A stretch of 64,000 nucleotides of DNA from Candidatus Sulfotelmatobacter kueseliae (GCA_900290255.1 OMOD01000180.1:1-64000), one strand, 5' to 3'; shown: positions 53,588 through 63,349, counted from the first letter of the stretch. Made by a program: numbers and translations. Notes: generated by a model from the sequence alone, not told the origin.

Positions 53588-53672
53588 CTGTGTGGGAGCA
53601 GCCGCCCAAGCCGCCCTCAGCGTAGTCGAAGTGGCTGTCCGGTCGAGCGCAGCTCGACAGGGCGCAGACCAG
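53588..53672. repeat. Palindromic element, GACAGCCGCCC type, degenerate (A5)
   Basis: GGAGCAGCCGCCC at the left, a perfect GTCGAGC-GCA-GCTCGAC hairpin (53642-53658) and GGCTGTCCGGTCGAGC as in A1. Lies upstream of the M28 gene. Confidence 0.6.
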
Positions 53673-53748
53673 CACCGGTTGATGCGATTTTGCCGCTCCT
53701 GAATTAACGATCATGATTCAACGATCATGGATTTACAATCACGGTGTC

Positions 53749-54276
53749 ATGAAACACATCGCCTTTGTTCTGATCGTTGCCATGTACTGTCTGACCGGCT
53801 GCAACAAGCCGGCGGGATCTGCTGCGCCGAGTACGGGTGCCTCCGCGGCGCCGGCATCTCCTGACGCCGTTCAACAGAAATTGCAGGAATATTCCGGTGC
53901 CGGCGCCACCGATTGCGGCCGCCTCGATGTGCACGCCGCCCAGGCCCAGCTCAAAACGGCCAGCGACTGCGCCCTGCAAGCGAACCAGAGCAAACATCCG
54001 TTCTACGTCGCCTACGACATGCCGGGGATGACCGTCGGAGTGGCGGGCAGCGCCGAGGGCAAACTGTTCACGGTGCAGGCGCAGAGCGAGGGCGCTTCTC
54101 CGTCGCTGACCGGCGGCGCATGTCCCGCGCCGCTCCGCATCGCCTCCAGCGGACGCGTTACCTGCTTTGCTCCCGGCGATATGGGCTCGATGAGCGGCAG
54201 CCATGGTGGCGGCGCCATGCCCCCGGGCATGCCGAATCCGCACACGGCTGGCGGAACCAAATCAGCCAATCAGTAA
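53749..54276 (+). CDS. Lipoprotein of unknown function
   Basis: 175 residues from ATG at 53749. Signal with lipobox CLTGC (MKHIAFVLIVAMYCLTGC), then an Ala/Ser-rich linker. The body has two cysteine pairs (GATDCGRLDVH and ASDCALQANQ; GGACPAPLR and RVTCFAPGD) likely forming disulfides, and a Gly/Met/Pro/His-rich end (GGGAMPPGMPNPHTAGGTKS). The His/Met-rich tail could touch metal. Family not recognised. Confidence 0.68.
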   Translation: MKHIAFVLIVAMYCLTGCNKPAGSAAPSTGASAAPASPDAVQQKLQEYSGAGATDCGRLDVHAAQAQLKTASDCALQANQSKHPFYVAYDMPGMTVGVAGSAEGKLFTVQAQSEGASPSLTGGACPAPLRIASSGRVTCFAPGDMGSMSGSHGGGAMPPGMPNPHTAGGTKSANQ

Positions 54277-54621
54277 GCATGCGGAGCCGATTGCGACGCC
54301 GGCGACAAGGCTTTCTCCGGCACCCGTCTCCGGTACTGGGCGACTTTTTCCCTGCAACGTTGAGGGCATCCCGTTCTCGGGGTTGTTGGGTTCGAAACCC
54401 ACTCACGGGCGGATATTTGCGCGAAACTGCGCAGTCAGGCGGCCGATTGTGCGCGGCCCAGGCTGCCGCCCCGGCTGGCGATTTGCTCTCTATCCTCTAA
54501 GTGGTTGTTTGTCTGTAGCTTAGGTAGGGGTCCCGAGACAATTAGAGAACCGATCCCCAGCGACCAGTTTTGGCTCGAAACTTGCGATAGACTCATTAGG
54601 ATCATACCGAGTTCGACTCCT
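54277..54621. other. Gene-less stretch, 345 bp
   Basis: Nothing coding. It must hold the promoter of the haem operon, but I find no clear -35/-10 pair. GGGTTCGAAACCC near 54389 mimics a tRNA T-arm but no tRNA can be built around it. Confidence 0.5.
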
Positions 54622-55431
54622 ATGTCTCTGCTTTGGCTACGTTTCGCGCTGGGCTGCTACTTTATCGGTCTGGTTTACGCCTTCGTGGCGCTCAGCCGCA
54701 CCAGCGATCTGTTTGCCCGCATCGCGCTGCATGCGGCCAGCCTGGGCATGGTGTTTCATTTCGTCTCGCTGGTCGAAGTCTTTCTTTCCGGGCAATTCGT
54801 CTGGGCCTCGGTGCACAACGGGGAGTCGCTGCTGGCGTTCATTTCGATGACCTTCTTCATGGTGATCTATGCCATCTACAAGACCACCTCGCCCGGCGTG
54901 GTCGTGTTCCCGGTGGTCTTTTTCCTGACCTTCGTGGCAGCCGTGGATCAGCAACCGGTGCTGCTTACGGCTTTGGTCCAACGCCGCGGGTGGCTCATCG
55001 CCCACATTATTCTGATCTTCACCGGCTACGCCGCGCTCGTGCTGAGTTTCGGGGCCAGCCTGCTCTACTTGCTGCAGGAGCGCCGCCTGAAGGCCAAGAA
55101 ACCAAGCAGTCTGACCTCTTTTCTTCCTCCGCTCGAAACGATTGACCAGATCGGGTACCGCTCGCTCCTGCTGGGCTTTCCCTTCATGACGCTCGGTCTG
55201 CTGACCGGTTCGGTCGTGGCGCTCACCACCTATGGCCGGGTGAACTTCCTGGATCCCAAGATTCTGTTGTCGGTGCTGATGTGGGCCGTCTACATGATCA
55301 TGGTCTTTACCCGCTGGAATTCCGGCTGGCGCGGACGACGCGCCGCAATTCTGGCGAGCTTCGCCTTCGTGGCCGCGTTGGCCGCCTGGGCGGCTAACTA
55401 TTTCTCGACCATGCACAGGTTCGCTTCATGA
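54622..55431 (+). CDS. hemX: CcsA/HemX-type cytochrome c assembly membrane protein
   Basis: 269 residues from ATG at 54622 (MSLLWLRFALGCYFIGLVYA). Eight membrane helices with the CcsA pattern: VWASVHNGESLLAFISMTFF, GWLIAHIILIFTGYAALVLS, and a final LLSVLMWAVYMIMVFTRWN. CcsA members move or present haem for cytochrome c; HemX members regulate HemA level. The position directly before hemA, overlapping it by 4 nt, favours HemX; the sequence alone does not decide. Confidence 0.85.
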   Translation: MSLLWLRFALGCYFIGLVYAFVALSRTSDLFARIALHAASLGMVFHFVSLVEVFLSGQFVWASVHNGESLLAFISMTFFMVIYAIYKTTSPGVVVFPVVFFLTFVAAVDQQPVLLTALVQRRGWLIAHIILIFTGYAALVLSFGASLLYLLQERRLKAKKPSSLTSFLPPLETIDQIGYRSLLLGFPFMTLGLLTGSVVALTTYGRVNFLDPKILLSVLMWAVYMIMVFTRWNSGWRGRRAAILASFAFVAALAAWAANYFSTMHRFAS

Positions 55432-56744
55432 GATTCCAGCTCATTGGCGTGAATCACAAGAGCGCGCCGCTCGAAGTCCGCGAGCGGCTGGCGATCTCGG
55501 AATCGCGTCTGCCCGATACCTGCCGTGATCTCACGGCCTACCCGGGGATCGAAGAAGCCATGGTGATCTCCACCTGCAACCGGGTGGAAGTCATCGCCCA
55601 CACGGTCAACGGCCACGCCGACCTGCGCGGTTTTCTGCACGAGCATTTTCATCTGAAGCCGGAAGAACTCGATCCGCATCTTTACGAACTTCGCGAAAAA
55701 GATGCCGTGCGGCACGTCTTTCGCGTGGCTTCAAGCCTGGATTCGATGGTGGTCGGCGAGGCGCAGATTCTAGGCCAGGTGAAAGAAGCCTACGCAACCG
55801 CGCGCGCCGTCGGCGCGGTCCGCGGACAGCTCGACCAGCTTTTCAGCCGCGCCTTCGCTGTTGCCAAGCGGGTGCGCACTGAGACCGCGGTCGGATCATC
55901 TTCCGTCTCGATCGCCTCGGTCGCCGTCGAACTTGCCAAGAAGATTTTCGGCTCGCTTCATGGCAAGAATGTATTCATCGTCGGCGCCGGCAAGATGAGC
56001 GAACTCGCCGCTCGCCATTTAATGGCCCACGGCTGCGCGTCGATTTTCGTCGCCAACCGCACCTACGAGCGCGCCATCGGGCTGGCGCAGAAATTCGACG
56101 GCCAGGCCATCAAGTTCGAAGACCTGTATGCCACCTGCGACCGCGCCGACATCGTCATTACCTCGACCGGCGCGCCCCACGCCATTTTCCGCCGCGAGCA
56201 CGGCGAGCAATTCCTCGCCCGCCGCAAGAACCGCCCGATGTTCTTCATTGACATCGCCGTGCCGCGCGACGTTTCGCCCGAGATGGCGAAGCTCGACGGC
56301 ATCTTCACCTACGACATTGACGACCTGCAGCAGGCGGTCTCGAGCCACGTCGCCGACCGTCGCAAGGAAGCCGAGCTTGCCGAAGCTATCATCGCCAGCG
56401 AAGTTGAGCGCTTCGAAGCTCGCCTGAGCACGCTCGACGTGGTGCCGACGATCGTGAGTCTGCAGGACCATCTGGAGACCATCCGACAAGCCGAAATCGA
56501 CCGCGTGCGCGGCCGCTTGGGCCAGATGACTCCCGAGCAGGAGATCGCCGTTGAAGCCTTGACGCGGGGCATCATCAACAAAGTCATGCACACGCCGATC
56601 ACCACGCTGAAGTCCGCGGCGAAGGAGCCCGAGGCAACAACGGTGGTGGATGTAGTTCGGCGCCTGTTCAATCTGCAAGTCAAAGGGAAGGACGGAGCGG
56701 CGCAGTCGGCGGCGAAGAAAGACGAAGTGGGGACGCGCTCCTGA
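55428..56744 (+). CDS. hemA: Glutamyl-tRNA reductase
   Basis: 438 residues. [20 protein letters not shown] start, the catalytic cysteine in [33 protein letters not shown], and NADPH domain [20 protein letters not shown]. It reduces glutamyl-tRNA to glutamate semialdehyde, the first step of haem synthesis by the C5 path. ATG overlaps the preceding stop by 4 nt; its own stop overlaps hemC by 1 nt. Length is normal. Confidence 0.97.
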   Translation: MRFQLIGVNHKSAPLEVRERLAISESRLPDTCRDLTAYPGIEEAMVISTCNRVEVIAHTVNGHADLRGFLHEHFHLKPEELDPHLYELREKDAVRHVFRVASSLDSMVVGEAQILGQVKEAYATARAVGAVRGQLDQLFSRAFAVAKRVRTETAVGSSSVSIASVAVELAKKIFGSLHGKNVFIVGAGKMSELAARHLMAHGCASIFVANRTYERAIGLAQKFDGQAIKFEDLYATCDRADIVITSTGAPHAIFRREHGEQFLARRKNRPMFFIDIAVPRDVSPEMAKLDGIFTYDIDDLQQAVSSHVADRRKEAELAEAIIASEVERFEARLSTLDVVPTIVSLQDHLETIRQAEIDRVRGRLGQMTPEQEIAVEALTRGIINKVMHTPITTLKSAAKEPEATTVVDVVRRLFNLQVKGKDGAAQSAAKKDEVGTRS

Positions 56745-57754
56745 TGGCTCGTCTCCGCATTGGCTCCCGCGGTTCGCAGCTTGCGCTCTGGCAGGCCAAC
56801 CACATTTCCGCGCTGCTGCGCGCCCGCGGACACGAAGTCGAAATCGAGATTATTCACACGACCGGCGACAAGATTACCGACGTTGCTCTCGCCAAAGTCG
56901 GCACCAAAGGCATGTTCACAAAGGAGATTGAAGAAGCCCTGGCCGTCGGCCGCGTCGATCTCGCTGTGCATTCGTTGAAGGATCTCCCGACCGAATTGCC
57001 CAAAGGCTTCGAAATCGCCGCCATTACTGAACGTCAAGACCCGCGCGACGCCTTCTGCTCCCGCCAGTACGCGAAAATTGAAGACCTGCCCCAGGGCGCC
57101 CGCGTCGGCACGTCCAGCCTGCGCCGCCAGGCACAACTCAAGGCCATTCGTCCCGATCTCGACATTCATCCGCTGCGCGGCAACGTAGATACCCGCCTGC
57201 GCAAACTCGGACAGGGCGAATACGACGCTATCATTCTCGCTTCGGCTGGACTCAAGCGCCTGGGCAAGACGGAGCTGATCAGGCAGATCATTCCCGCCGA
57301 AATCATGTGCCCAGCCGCTGGCCAGGGGGCCCTCGGCATTGAAATCCGCGCAGGCGACGCCGCCACGCGCGAACTGCTCGCCTTCTTGAACGACCCCGCG
57401 GCCCGCGCCGCCACCACTTGCGAGCGCGCTCTGCTGAATCGGCTTGGCGGAGGCTGCCAGGTTCCGATCGGCGCGTTTGCGGAAGTGCGGGTGGCAGTAA
57501 ACCGGGAAGGGCACGAGTTCACTCGTGCCGATAAAGCGCCCCAATTAAATGGGGCTTTAGCCCCTGGGGTTCACCTGCATTTAGAATCCATTGTTGCCGA
57601 TCCCGACGGCACCAAACTCCTGCGCGACTCGCGCGATGGAGACAATCCCGAAAAGCTCGGCAACGACGCTGGTGCGGCGCTGCTCGGCCGCGGCGGTGAC
57701 GCAATTCTCGAAGCCGTCTACGGTCGCGGCCTGGCCATTCCCCCGCAACCGTGA
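56744..57754 (+). CDS. hemC: Porphobilinogen deaminase (hydroxymethylbilane synthase)
   Basis: 336 residues, about 25 more than usual. [20 protein letters not shown] start; [54 protein letters not shown]; cofactor cysteine in [15 protein letters not shown]. It joins four porphobilinogens. Residues about 253-279 ([20 protein letters not shown] then PGVH) are a translated palindromic repeat placed between EVRVAV and [12 protein letters not shown] in the C-terminal domain, in frame. This accounts for the extra length. Confidence 0.96.
   Translation: MARLRIGSRGSQLALWQANHISALLRARGHEVEIEIIHTTGDKITDVALAKVGTKGMFTKEIEEALAVGRVDLAVHSLKDLPTELPKGFEIAAITERQDPRDAFCSRQYAKIEDLPQGARVGTSSLRRQAQLKAIRPDLDIHPLRGNVDTRLRKLGQGEYDAIILASAGLKRLGKTELIRQIIPAEIMCPAAGQGALGIEIRAGDAATRELLAFLNDPAARAATTCERALLNRLGGGCQVPIGAFAEVRVAVNREGHEFTRADKAPQLNGALAPGVHLHLESIVADPDGTKLLRDSRDGDNPEKLGNDAGAALLGRGGDAILEAVYGRGLAIPPQP
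57509..57563. repeat. Palindromic element inside hemC (B2)
   Basis: GGCACGAG-TTCA-CTCGTGCC (57509-57528), then GCCCC (57537-57541) pairing with GGGGC, and GGGGC-TTTA-GCCCC (57550-57563). The same TTCA-loop hairpin is intergenic at 63350-63369. Confidence 0.85.
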
Positions 57755-57775
57755 TGCGCGTCGTAGAATCCTGTA

Positions 57776-58411
57776 ATGTACATCCCTGAACATTTCCGGG
57801 TTTCTGACCACGCCACCGCGCTGGCCTTCATGCGGGCGAACCCGTTCGTCATCCTCATCTCAGGCGCCGATGACGGGCCCTTTGCCACGCACGTCCCCGT
57901 CGCCGTCCGCGAGACCGGAGATCAAGTTGTCATCCGCGGCCACGTTGCCAGGGCAAACCTGCACTGGCGCTATCTCGAACGGCAGCCGCGCTGCCTGACC
58001 ATCTTCCACGGACCGCATGCTTACGTATCGGTGTCGAATTATCCCGCGCGCGAGAATGTCCCTACGTGGAACTATGCTGCCGTGCACGCGTACGGAGAGG
58101 CTCGCGTGTTTTCCGCGCCGCAGGAGTTGCAGAAGGTTCTGCACGAATTAATCGGCAGCTTCGAATCCGGCTTCGCCGAGCAGTGGGACGGACTCAGCGA
58201 TGCCTACCGCGATGACTTACTGCGCCAGATCGTCGGTTTTGAGATCGCGGTGACGAAGATCGAAACCAAGTTCAAGCTGAGCCAGAACCGGACTCCGGAA
58301 GAGCAGGCAAACGTGATTGCTTCATTGGGCCGCGCCGAGGATTCGGCAGTTGCCGGCGTGGCGCGCCTGATGCGTGAGCAGGGGCTCGGCGTAAAGAAGG
58401 AACATGAATGA
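57776..58411 (+). CDS. PaiB-type FMN-binding protein
   Basis: 211 residues. MYIPEHFRVSDHATALAFMR start, FATHVPVAV, HVARANLHWRYL, the FMN-site region FHGPHAYVSVSNYPARENVP then TWNYAAVHAYG, and LLRQIVGFEIAVTKIETKFK then LSQNR at the end: the complete PaiB pattern (split-barrel flavin or haem binding). PaiB homologues are annotated as transcriptional regulators, but a haem-handling role would fit its place between hemC and hemD. Possibly it acts in haem breakdown or sensing; inferred from context only. Confidence 0.9.
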   Translation: MYIPEHFRVSDHATALAFMRANPFVILISGADDGPFATHVPVAVRETGDQVVIRGHVARANLHWRYLERQPRCLTIFHGPHAYVSVSNYPARENVPTWNYAAVHAYGEARVFSAPQELQKVLHELIGSFESGFAEQWDGLSDAYRDDLLRQIVGFEIAVTKIETKFKLSQNRTPEEQANVIASLGRAEDSAVAGVARLMREQGLGVKKEHE

Positions 58412-58474
58412 GCCGGTGTGGAGCGGACCTGTCCTGAGCGAAGTCGAAGGAACTCCTGCCCGCTAACCCTGACC

Positions 58475-59365
58475 ATGAGCAAAAAAGCCAATAAATCGAT
58501 GAACCAGCCACTGCGCGGAATCCGAGTGCTCGTGGGCCGCGCCCGCCATCAGGCTGGCGCGCTTTCGGCACAGTTTCTGCGGCTGGGCGCACAGGTAATC
58601 GAAATCCCGTTCATCGAAATCCGTAAACCCAGATCATTCAAGCTGCTGGACCATGCGTTGAAGAATCTCGCTGATTATGACTGGCTGATCCTGACCAGCG
58701 TAAATGGCGTCGAAGCCATGTGGGAGCGGATGACAAAACTGCAGTTGACCACTCTGGGAACGGATCGGGGAGGGCACGCCTTCAGCCTTGCCAGACTGGG
58801 GCAAGAAAGCCCACCTGTGGGGAAGCGCCTGCGTATCGCCGCCATCGGCCCGGCAACGAAGAAGGCGATGGAGCAGCGCGGCGTCAAGGTTGACGTCGTG
58901 CCCAAGGAATATGTGGCCGAATCCGTGGTGCGCAGTCTGAAAAGCAAAGTGAAAGGGAAGCGCGTGCTGCTGGTGCGCGCCAAAGTCGCCCGCGACGTCA
59001 TCCCCCGCGAACTGCGCCAGGCCGGGGCCCGTGTGGATGTGGTCGAAGCCTATGAGACAGTGGTGCCGCAAACTTCGCGGAAGCGTCTCAGCGCCGCGCT
59101 GAAGAATCGCAGGCGGTGCCCGCATGTGGTCACCTTCACAAGTTCCTCAACCGTCCGCAATTTCGTGGCGCTGATGGCAGGAACGCGCGGGCGGGTCGCC
59201 CATCCCCACCCCAGCCTTGATGGCATCCTGACGGCTTCCATCGGCCCGGTTACTTCTTCAACTCTTCGCGAACTCGGGTTGCCCGTTGATATCGAGGCGA
59301 AAGAATTCACCATCCCAGGCTTGGTCGACGCAATCGCGCGCGGAATAGCCCGTCGCGCAGAATAG
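58475..59365 (+). CDS. hemD: Uroporphyrinogen-III synthase
   Basis: 296 residues from ATG 58475 (alternative 58499). Two-lobed HemD fold: RGIRVLVGRARHQAGALSAQ, YDWLILTSVNGVEAMWERM, RIAAIGPATKKAMEQRGVKV, VVTFTSSSTVRNFVAL and ASIGPVTSSTLRELGLPVDI. It closes and isomerises hydroxymethylbilane. Residues about 97-118 (GGHAFSLARLGQESPPVG) look like a decayed palindromic element in frame, and a second possible insert lies near residue 240 (RGRVAHPHPSLDG). The 58418-58474 leader is itself repeat sequence. Confidence 0.92.
   Translation: MSKKANKSMNQPLRGIRVLVGRARHQAGALSAQFLRLGAQVIEIPFIEIRKPRSFKLLDHALKNLADYDWLILTSVNGVEAMWERMTKLQLTTLGTDRGGHAFSLARLGQESPPVGKRLRIAAIGPATKKAMEQRGVKVDVVPKEYVAESVVRSLKSKVKGKRVLLVRAKVARDVIPRELRQAGARVDVVEAYETVVPQTSRKRLSAALKNRRRCPHVVTFTSSSTVRNFVALMAGTRGRVAHPHPSLDGILTASIGPVTSSTLRELGLPVDIEAKEFTIPGLVDAIARGIARRAE
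58772..58815. repeat. Degenerate palindromic element inside hemD (B3)
   Basis: GGCACGCC-TTCA-GCCTTGCC keeps the TTCA loop of the B family with two mismatched stem pairs, followed by AAGAAAGCCCACCTGTGGGG, which ends in CCCAC-CTG-TGGGG. Lies in frame within hemD. Confidence 0.5.
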
Positions 59366-59366
59366 C

Positions 59367-61385
59367 TTACTCAGTTACCGAGCAGCCGCAGTCTGCCGGC
59401 GGCACGTGGGCCAGCAGAAAATCCGCCACGCGCTTGTACTCGTCAATCTGATTTTCCACGCGCGAGAAGCCGTGGCCTTCGTTCTCGTAGACCTTGTAGT
59501 CGACCGTTCCGCCCCGCTTCTTGATCGCATCGACCACCTGCTGCATTTCCTCTTTTTTCGGACAACGCGGATCGTGCCCGCCCGCCAGCAGCAGCAGCGG
59601 CGCCTTGATCTGATTGATAAAGTTAATCGGCGACCGATCTTCGTAAAGCGCCTTGTTCTTCACCGGATCGCCCATCTGCGCCAGATCCGACTGCTGCAGC
59701 AGCGGATCCTCGTTCGCGATCTCGGTAAACCAGTTCACGAGCGGGACGATCGCCACACCCGCCGCCCAGACGTCCGGCGCCTTCGTCACTGCCATCATCG
59801 TCATGTAACCGCCGTAGCTTGCGCCCATCACTGCGATTTTCTTGGGATCGAGATGCCCGGTCTGCTTGATCCAATTCACGCCGGCCAGCACGTCTTGTAG
59901 ATCGCCACCGCCCATGTCGAACAGATTCGCCTGCTCGAATTCCTTGCCATATCCAGTTGAGCCGCGGTAATTCGGCGCCAGCACCATGTATCCCTGATTC
60001 ACCGCGTATTGAATGAACCGGTTGAACGAGTTCATGCTCTGCGACGCCGGCCCGCCGTGGACGTAAACGATGGCGGCGTTCTGCCCGTTGCGCGCCATGT
60101 TGAACGGGACATAGAGAAACGCAGAGATCGTCCACTTGCCATCGCGGCTGGGATAATGCACCAGGTATGGCTCAGCCAGATCCTCGGGCCGCAGGCCGCC
60201 GAAAAGAGAATATGTGATCTGTTGCGACTTGCCTGAGGCCAGCGTATAGACCCACAGATCGCCGGGCGCCGTCGGACCGTTGTGGTTGTAGAGCAAACGC
60301 GAGCCGTCAGCACTGAAGGCAGAGTGGCCACCCACCGGCTCGTTCACTCCCTTCGAAATCGGTAGAGCCGTCGACTTGCCGGTCGCAAGGTCGTAGAAGT
60401 AGATATTTTCGTTTCCGTCAACGTTGGCGGTGAACGTGACATGCTTGCCGTCCGGCGAAAACTCGCCGCCGCGAATCTCCCACTTATCTTTCGTGAGCCA
60501 CTTGATTTCGCCCGGATGTGGGTCGCCCCTCGTGCCGATCAGGAGCAGGCCGATGTTTTCGTAACCGTTCTCGGCGTTGGATGTGATCATCACCGTCTGG
60601 GCGTCGTACATGCCGAGGGCGGAAATGTCATTCGCGAGATAGAGTTGCTCTCCTTCATGCGGTGTGAGCAACGTAGTCTTCGCCGTTCTGACACTCGCAA
60701 TGAAGATATTTGAGTCCGTTCCCTTGGCTTGCTTCTGCGTATAGACGATGTATGCCCCATCCTTCGACCAGATGGGATTCACGTTGCGCTTATCCTGCGC
60801 CGTGTTGGCCGTGAGGTGCTTTACCTCGCGCATGATCGTGTCGTAGATATCAATCTCATACGCGGCCGAAGTCTTCGGCTTCACTTCATAGGCCAGGTAG
60901 CGGCCGTCGGGCGACCACGTCGGATTCGACTCTGCGATCTCCCGCGTGTTGGTGACGTTTACGACTTTGCCGGTCTTGGGCGAAACGAGAAAAATGTCCC
61001 ACTGCTCATCGCCATCGTAATCCGACTGATAGGCGATCCATTTGCCATCGGGCGACCACGCTGGATTTGTCTCGCGCTGATCGCTGACCGTCAATTGCGT
61101 CGGAAATCCGCCCTCGGCCGGAACCACCCACAAATTGTTTCGCCCGCTCATGTTCGAGATGAACGCGATAGTCTTCCCGTCGGGCGACCACGTTGCCGGC
61201 CCGATCTGGCGCGTCATGTACAGCTTCTCGATGGTCAGGCTGCGCGGCTCTACCTGTGCGTTGGGCTTGGACGAAATCTTCTTCGGGTCGGTCACGGCCT
61301 GGGGCGCAGGCAGCGTCTGGGCTGCGGTTTCGGCAACAACAGTGCTAATGAAAATGACGATGGCAAAGAGTGTGCAAAGGCGCAT
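59367..61385 (-). CDS. Secreted S9 family peptidase (dipeptidyl/acylaminoacyl peptidase)
   Basis: 672 residues from ATG at 61385 (MRLCTLFAIVIFISTVVAE), a signal peptide. An open frame continues to 62537 but only as the reverse of the GH35 gene. A TolB-like propeller (about 60-400) has repeated WSPDGK motifs: ATWSPDGKTIAFISN, PAWSPDGKWIAYQSD, PTWSPDGRYLAYEV. The alpha/beta-hydrolase domain carries nucleophile GASYGGYMTM, Asp in AGGHDPRCP and His in NEGHGFSR. It cleaves peptides in the periplasm. Confidence 0.93.
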   Translation of the reverse strand: MRLCTLFAIVIFISTVVAETAAQTLPAPQAVTDPKKISSKPNAQVEPRSLTIEKLYMTRQIGPATWSPDGKTIAFISNMSGRNNLWVVPAEGGFPTQLTVSDQRETNPAWSPDGKWIAYQSDYDGDEQWDIFLVSPKTGKVVNVTNTREIAESNPTWSPDGRYLAYEVKPKTSAAYEIDIYDTIMREVKHLTANTAQDKRNVNPIWSKDGAYIVYTQKQAKGTDSNIFIASVRTAKTTLLTPHEGEQLYLANDISALGMYDAQTVMITSNAENGYENIGLLLIGTRGDPHPGEIKWLTKDKWEIRGGEFSPDGKHVTFTANVDGNENIYFYDLATGKSTALPISKGVNEPVGGHSAFSADGSRLLYNHNGPTAPGDLWVYTLASGKSQQITYSLFGGLRPEDLAEPYLVHYPSRDGKWTISAFLYVPFNMARNGQNAAIVYVHGGPASQSMNSFNRFIQYAVNQGYMVLAPNYRGSTGYGKEFEQANLFDMGGGDLQDVLAGVNWIKQTGHLDPKKIAVMGASYGGYMTMMAVTKAPDVWAAGVAIVPLVNWFTEIANEDPLLQQSDLAQMGDPVKNKALYEDRSPINFINQIKAPLLLLAGGHDPRCPKKEEMQQVVDAIKKRGGTVDYKVYENEGHGFSRVENQIDEYKRVADFLLAHVPPADCGCSVTE

Positions 61386-61460
61386 GGCGCGGAATCTCAA
61401 ACTGAGGTAGAAAAGAGAGTCTAGCAGAGTCAGTTTTCGATCCGTTAGGAGCTGGCTGAC

Positions 61461-63314
61461 ATGAAATCGTTCGCTGTGTATTTCATCCTTAACGCCCTGG
61501 TAGCTTGCAGCGCGCTCGCATTTCCCGGCGCGGCCTGTGCACAGAGCACGGGCACTGCTCCAGTCCATCATTTTGGAATTGAGGGCGGTCACTTTGTGCT
61601 CGACGGGAAGCCCTTTCAAATCATCTCCGGCGAAATGCACTACGCCCGCATCCCGCGCGAATACTGGCGAGATCGGCTGAAGAAAGCCCGGGCCATGGGT
61701 CTGAATACTGTTTCCACTTACGTCTTCTGGAACGCCCACGAGCCCAAGCCCGGGGTGTACGACTTCAGCGGCTCGCTGGATGTAGCGGCATTCGTGCGGA
61801 TGGCGCAGGAAGAAGGACTTTATGTGATCCTGCGCCCGGGACCGTATTCCTGTGCCGAGTGGGACCTGGGCGGCTTCCCGGCGTGGCTGTTGGCTGATCC
61901 CAAGATCGTTCTGCGCAGTACCGACGAAAAGTTCATGGGCCCTGCCGAGCACTGGCTCGCACGCCTGGGCAGGGAACTGGCTCCACTGCAGATCACACAG
62001 GGCGGGCCGATCCTGGCGGTGCAGGTGGAGAACGAGTACGGCTCGTTTGGGAACGACAAAGAATATCTGAAGCGTGTTCTGACGGCTCTCAGAAACGGCG
62101 GTCTGGGCGAAGTGATGCTCTACACCGCCGACGGCGCCGACGAGCTGGCCGCCGGCACGTTGCCCGGCATTCACGCGGTGGTGAACTTCGGTCCGGGCGA
62201 TGCCAAAGATGAATTCGAAAAGCTGCAGAGATTTCGTCCGGGCCGTCCGGTGATGAGCGGTGAGTACTGGGACGGATGGTTCGATCACTGGGGCGTGAAA
62301 CATGAGGTCACCGACACCAAGCAGCAGGCGCAGGAACTGGAGTGGATTTTGGGCCAGGGATATTCCATCAACCTCTACATGTTCCATGGGGGAACGACCT
62401 TCGGTTTCATGAACGGAGCCAATTTCGACAAGGTCTACGAGCCGGACGTGACCAGCTATGATTACGATTCGCCAGTGAGCGAGTCTGGAGCGCTGACCAA
62501 GAAGTATTTTGCGTTCCGCGAGGTCATCGCCAAGCATCGACCGGGTGTGAACATCCCCGAGCCTCCGGTACCGCTGCCGATGATCGAAGTTCCAGAATTC
62601 GATTTACAGGAGAGCACGCCTCTGTGGTCGAACCTGCCGGCTGCGATCAGCGTGGAGAGTCCACGCTCCATGGAAACTTTCGGCCAGTCCTACGGGTACA
62701 TCTTGTACCGCACGAAAGTTAGAGCGGTCACTGGGGAGTTGCAGATTCGCGAGTTGCGCAGCTACGCGCAGGTCTTCGTCAACGGCAAACTTGCCGGCAC
62801 GCTCGACCGCAGGAAGAAGCAGGATCGGCTGCGGATCGAGGCCAGTGCAGAATCGCAGCTCGACATCCTGGTAGAGGGCACAGGCCGCATCAATTTCAGC
62901 GCCCAGCTGCGTAACGAGCGCCAGGGCATCAGTGGCGCGGTGACTCTCGCGGGCAAGGAACTGTCCGGCTGGCAGATCTTCCCTCTGCCGATGGACGATC
63001 TCTCAAAGCTGCAATTTCACGAGTCGCTGAGAAACGCTCCCGTCGGCCCGGCGTTTTACCGCGGTCACTTCGATTTAAAGAACACCGGCGACACTTTCCT
63101 CGACACGCGTGGATGGGGCAAGGGAGCCGTCTGGATCAACGGCCATGCCCTGGGACGTTTCTGGAATCTAGGCCCGCTGCAAACGCTTTACGTTCCGGCT
63201 CCATGGCTGCGCAAAGGAACCAACGAAATTGTGGTGTTCACACAGGCCCAACCCCATGACGCTCGTCTGCGAGGGCTACGCCAGCCGATTTTGGATGAGC
63301 TGGGAAGCGAGTGA
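61461..63314 (+). CDS. Secreted GH35 beta-galactosidase
   Basis: 617 residues with signal peptide (LVACSALAFPGAACA). GH35 barrel: PFQIISGEMHYARIPREYWR, GLNTVSTYVFWNAHEPKPGV, LRPGPYSCAEWDLGGFPAWL, acid/base Glu in AVQVENEYGSFG, nucleophile Glu in PVMSGEYWDGWFDHWG, and YMFHGGTTFGFMNGANF. C-terminal beta-sandwich domains end in WGKGAVWINGHALGRFWNLG. It removes terminal beta-galactose from oligo- or polysaccharides. AGGAG precedes the ATG. Divergent from the S9 peptidase (75 bp apart). Confidence 0.95.
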   Translation: MKSFAVYFILNALVACSALAFPGAACAQSTGTAPVHHFGIEGGHFVLDGKPFQIISGEMHYARIPREYWRDRLKKARAMGLNTVSTYVFWNAHEPKPGVYDFSGSLDVAAFVRMAQEEGLYVILRPGPYSCAEWDLGGFPAWLLADPKIVLRSTDEKFMGPAEHWLARLGRELAPLQITQGGPILAVQVENEYGSFGNDKEYLKRVLTALRNGGLGEVMLYTADGADELAAGTLPGIHAVVNFGPGDAKDEFEKLQRFRPGRPVMSGEYWDGWFDHWGVKHEVTDTKQQAQELEWILGQGYSINLYMFHGGTTFGFMNGANFDKVYEPDVTSYDYDSPVSESGALTKKYFAFREVIAKHRPGVNIPEPPVPLPMIEVPEFDLQESTPLWSNLPAAISVESPRSMETFGQSYGYILYRTKVRAVTGELQIRELRSYAQVFVNGKLAGTLDRRKKQDRLRIEASAESQLDILVEGTGRINFSAQLRNERQGISGAVTLAGKELSGWQIFPLPMDDLSKLQFHESLRNAPVGPAFYRGHFDLKNTGDTFLDTRGWGKGAVWINGHALGRFWNLGPLQTLYVPAPWLRKGTNEIVVFTQAQPHDARLRGLRQPILDELGSE

Positions 63315-63349
63315 GATCCGAGAGCGTGTTTCATGGTGGTTTTGGGTAG

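Noticed and set aside
54375-54410. T-arm-like GGGTTCGAAACCC suggesting a tRNA
   Set aside because: No matching acceptor stem, anticodon arm or D arm can be placed around it.
61386-62537. Long minus-strand frame continuing upstream of the S9 peptidase
   Set aside because: It is the reverse of the GH35 gene; the peptidase has a clear signal peptide starting at 61385.
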